A stretch of DNA of 8,369 nt, from contig NZNN01000008.1 in the NCBI GenBank assembly GCA_002694895.1, positions 15,623 to 23,991 on the forward strand. Direction: 5' to 3'. The notes under the pieces were generated by a model. That model searched no databases. It was given only the letters and a program-made list of their open reading frames with translations, and was not told the DNA's origin. The first letter of the stretch is position 1. Each line of letters starts with the position of its first letter. Of this stretch, positions 6,829 to 8,369 are shown piece after piece. The stretch comes from Chloroflexota bacterium (GTDB lineage: Bacteria > Chloroflexota > Dehalococcoidia > Lucifugimonadales > GCA-002694895). Made by a program: the position numbers and the translations under genes.

Positions 6829-8369
6829 ATGACAAAATATAACATTAAAATTTATAAAGATATCAAAGTTAAAATGAGAGATGGTATTAATTTATATACT
6901 GATATATATTTACCATCTGATACTGAATATAAATCCATAAATAATACACCTATATTACTCGAAAGAACTCCTTATGATAAAAAAGCATTAAATTTAACAG
7001 AAAGATATAATTACTTTTGTTCAAATGGATATATTGTTGTTACTCAGGATTGCAGAGGGTGTTTTGCATCAGAGGGAGAATTATATTTTTTAACACAAGA
7101 AGCACCAGATGGATTAGATACATTAGACTGGATAGGTAAACAAGATTGGTTTAAGAATTCTAATAAAAACGTAGGAACTTTTGGTACTTCATATCAGGCT
7201 TGGACACAAAGTGCCGCAGCAACGCAAAATCCAAAAAATTTAAATGGCATGATAGTAAATATGGGTGGTAGTAATGCATATACATCTACAGTCAGGCAGG
7301 GTGGGGCAATGGAATTAAGATTTATCGCCTGGGCTTTTTGGCACTCAGCCTCAAATACAAATAATAGTTTAAAATCACTTGAAACTGATTTGGCAATTAA
7401 TTCATACAATTTTGAAAATGCTCTCAATAACTGGCCTATTAAAAAAGGCTTAACACCTTTAAGCCTTATACCAAATTATGAAAGATGGGCATTTGATATA
7501 TTAACTAATACTAATTATGACGAATATTGGATGCAACCAGGTTTTGCTATTGATGAATATTATGATGATCATCCTGATATACCAATGATATATGTAGGTG
7601 GTTGGTATGATTCATATACAAGAGCTACAATTGAAAATTTTGTCGGATTAAATAAAATTAAAAATTCAGAAGTTAAATTAATAATCGGCCCATGGACACA
7701 TGGAACGGCGCAACCTGAGATAACATTTTCAGGAGATTTAGAATTTGGGGAAGATGCTTCAATTGGATCATTTAAAGATTTTCATCTTGCCTGGTATAAC
7801 AAATGGTTTAAAAATACAAAGACTAAAGATGATTCAAATTATTTATATGATGCACCTATTAAAATATTTGTTATGGGGTCAGGTGACGGTCATAAAACTA
7901 AAGATGGAAGATTATTTCATGGAGGATATTGGAGAGAAGAAACACAATGGCCATTAAAAGATACAAATTTTATTCACTATTATATGAATAACGATAATGT
8001 TTTATCCAAAACTAAACCTAACACTAATAATTCATCAACTTATATTTATGATCCGAACCACCCTGTACCTACAATTGGAGCTAATATATCATCACTAGCA
8101 GGAGTGAACCCATTACCATCAGGAACCAAAAATCCTACAGACGTACCAACTGCATTAAGAAGATATAGTATAGTAAATCCTGGTGGTTACAACCAAAAAG
8201 AAGACAAGCAATTTTATGGATCTAATCCTCCATATACAAATCTTTCTGAAAGACAAGATGTATTATCATTCCAATCAAAGCAACTTATAAAAGATACAGA
8301 AATAACAGGACCTATCCAATGTGTCCTTTATGTTTCATCTGATTGCCTGGATACTGATTTCACTGCTAA
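6829..8369 (+). CDS. CocE/NonD-family serine hydrolase (S15-like), 3'-partial
   Basis: The frame is open from ATG 6829 to the window end (513 full codons, no stop). It matches the cocaine-esterase/X-Pro dipeptidyl-peptidase-like alpha/beta hydrolases, which cleave esters or amides. The catalytic triad is visible: Ser121 in GTFGTSYQAW, Asp261 in GGWYDSY and His291 in GPWTHG, nearly the same spacing as in Rhodococcus CocE (Ser117, Asp259, His287). Tyr49 in RTPYDK corresponds to the oxyanion-hole Tyr44. The segments DCRGCFASEGE (74-84), YIYDPNHPVPTIG and the final DTDFTA are family hallmarks; the latter two belong to the C-terminal jelly-roll domain. By comparison with CocE (574 residues) about 100 residues are missing beyond the window. 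No signal peptide is apparent (the N-terminus is MTKYNIKIYKDIKV), so the protein is probably cytoplasmic. Odd features are Gln-Ala after SY, where Gly is usual, and a CRGC Cys pair in the normally D-x-R-G motif. The natural substrate is unknown; acylated small molecules or peptides are possible. It is transcribed away from ppsA. Confidence 0.92.
   Translation, partial: MTKYNIKIYKDIKVKMRDGINLYTDIYLPSDTEYKSINNTPILLERTPYDKKALNLTERYNYFCSNGYIVVTQDCRGCFASEGELYFLTQEAPDGLDTLDWIGKQDWFKNSNKNVGTFGTSYQAWTQSAAATQNPKNLNGMIVNMGGSNAYTSTVRQGGAMELRFIAWAFWHSASNTNNSLKSLETDLAINSYNFENALNNWPIKKGLTPLSLIPNYERWAFDILTNTNYDEYWMQPGFAIDEYYDDHPDIPMIYVGGWYDSYTRATIENFVGLNKIKNSEVKLIIGPWTHGTAQPEITFSGDLEFGEDASIGSFKDFHLAWYNKWFKNTKTKDDSNYLYDAPIKIFVMGSGDGHKTKDGRLFHGGYWREETQWPLKDTNFIHYYMNNDNVLSKTKPNTNNSSTYIYDPNHPVPTIGANISSLAGVNPLPSGTKNPTDVPTALRRYSIVNPGGYNQKEDKQFYGSNPPYTNLSERQDVLSFQSKQLIKDTEITGPIQCVLYVSSDCLDTDFTA

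Noticed and set aside
7194..7957. ORFs at 7194-7427 (minus) and 7745-7957 (plus, another frame)
   Set aside because: Both lie within the CocE-like gene, whose catalytic triad and frame are intact across this stretch.
1..8369. CRISPR array, insertion sequence, tRNA or rRNA
   Set aside because: No regularly spaced repeats, transposase-like frames, terminal inverted repeats or recognisable RNA genes were seen on either strand.

Overview
This is an AT-rich window (roughly 30% G+C by eye) with five protein-coding genes packed almost without gaps. It looks bacterial. The genes resemble those of uncultivated marine bacteria with low G+C: a large BNR/sortilin-type beta-propeller protein, a gamma-glutamyltranspeptidase-family enzyme, a PEP synthase and a CocE-type hydrolase. 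SAR202-type Chloroflexota or Marinimicrobia would fit, but no marker gene is present and the lineage call is only a guess.

Layout: (1) 1-2304, plus strand, the C-terminal part of a BNR-repeat (VPS10/sortilin-like) protein whose N-terminus lies outside the window. (2) 6720-2307, minus strand, a compact three-gene operon transcribed as ppsA (PEP synthase), then a gamma-glutamyltranspeptidase-like Ntn-hydrolase, then a small membrane-anchored thioredoxin-like protein. The junctions are 1 nt and 0 nt. (3) 6721-6828, a 108-nt divergent intergenic region with a plausible promoter in each direction and a small inverted repeat. (4) 6829-8369, plus strand, a CocE/NonD (S15-like) serine hydrolase cut by the window end.

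The main discovery is the last gene of the operon. A naive reading gives two unrelated small ORFs (an 84-residue membrane peptide and a 67-residue peptide with a GTG start). They are in the same frame, separated by one TGA codon. Read through, they form one 161-residue protein with two transmembrane segments followed by a thioredoxin fold. The TGA falls exactly on the first cysteine of the thioredoxin CxxC motif (Tyr-U-Ala-Ala-Cys). Immediately downstream is a perfect 7-bp hairpin with a CGUGA loop, whose spacing and loop G match a bacterial SECIS element. I annotate it as a selenoprotein with Sec at residue 85.

The second notable point is that the GGT-like enzyme keeps the Thr nucleophile and oxyanion glycines but has lost the residues that hold the gamma-glutamyl group in E. 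coli GGT, so its substrate is probably not glutathione. How the three operon products work together cannot be deduced from the sequence.
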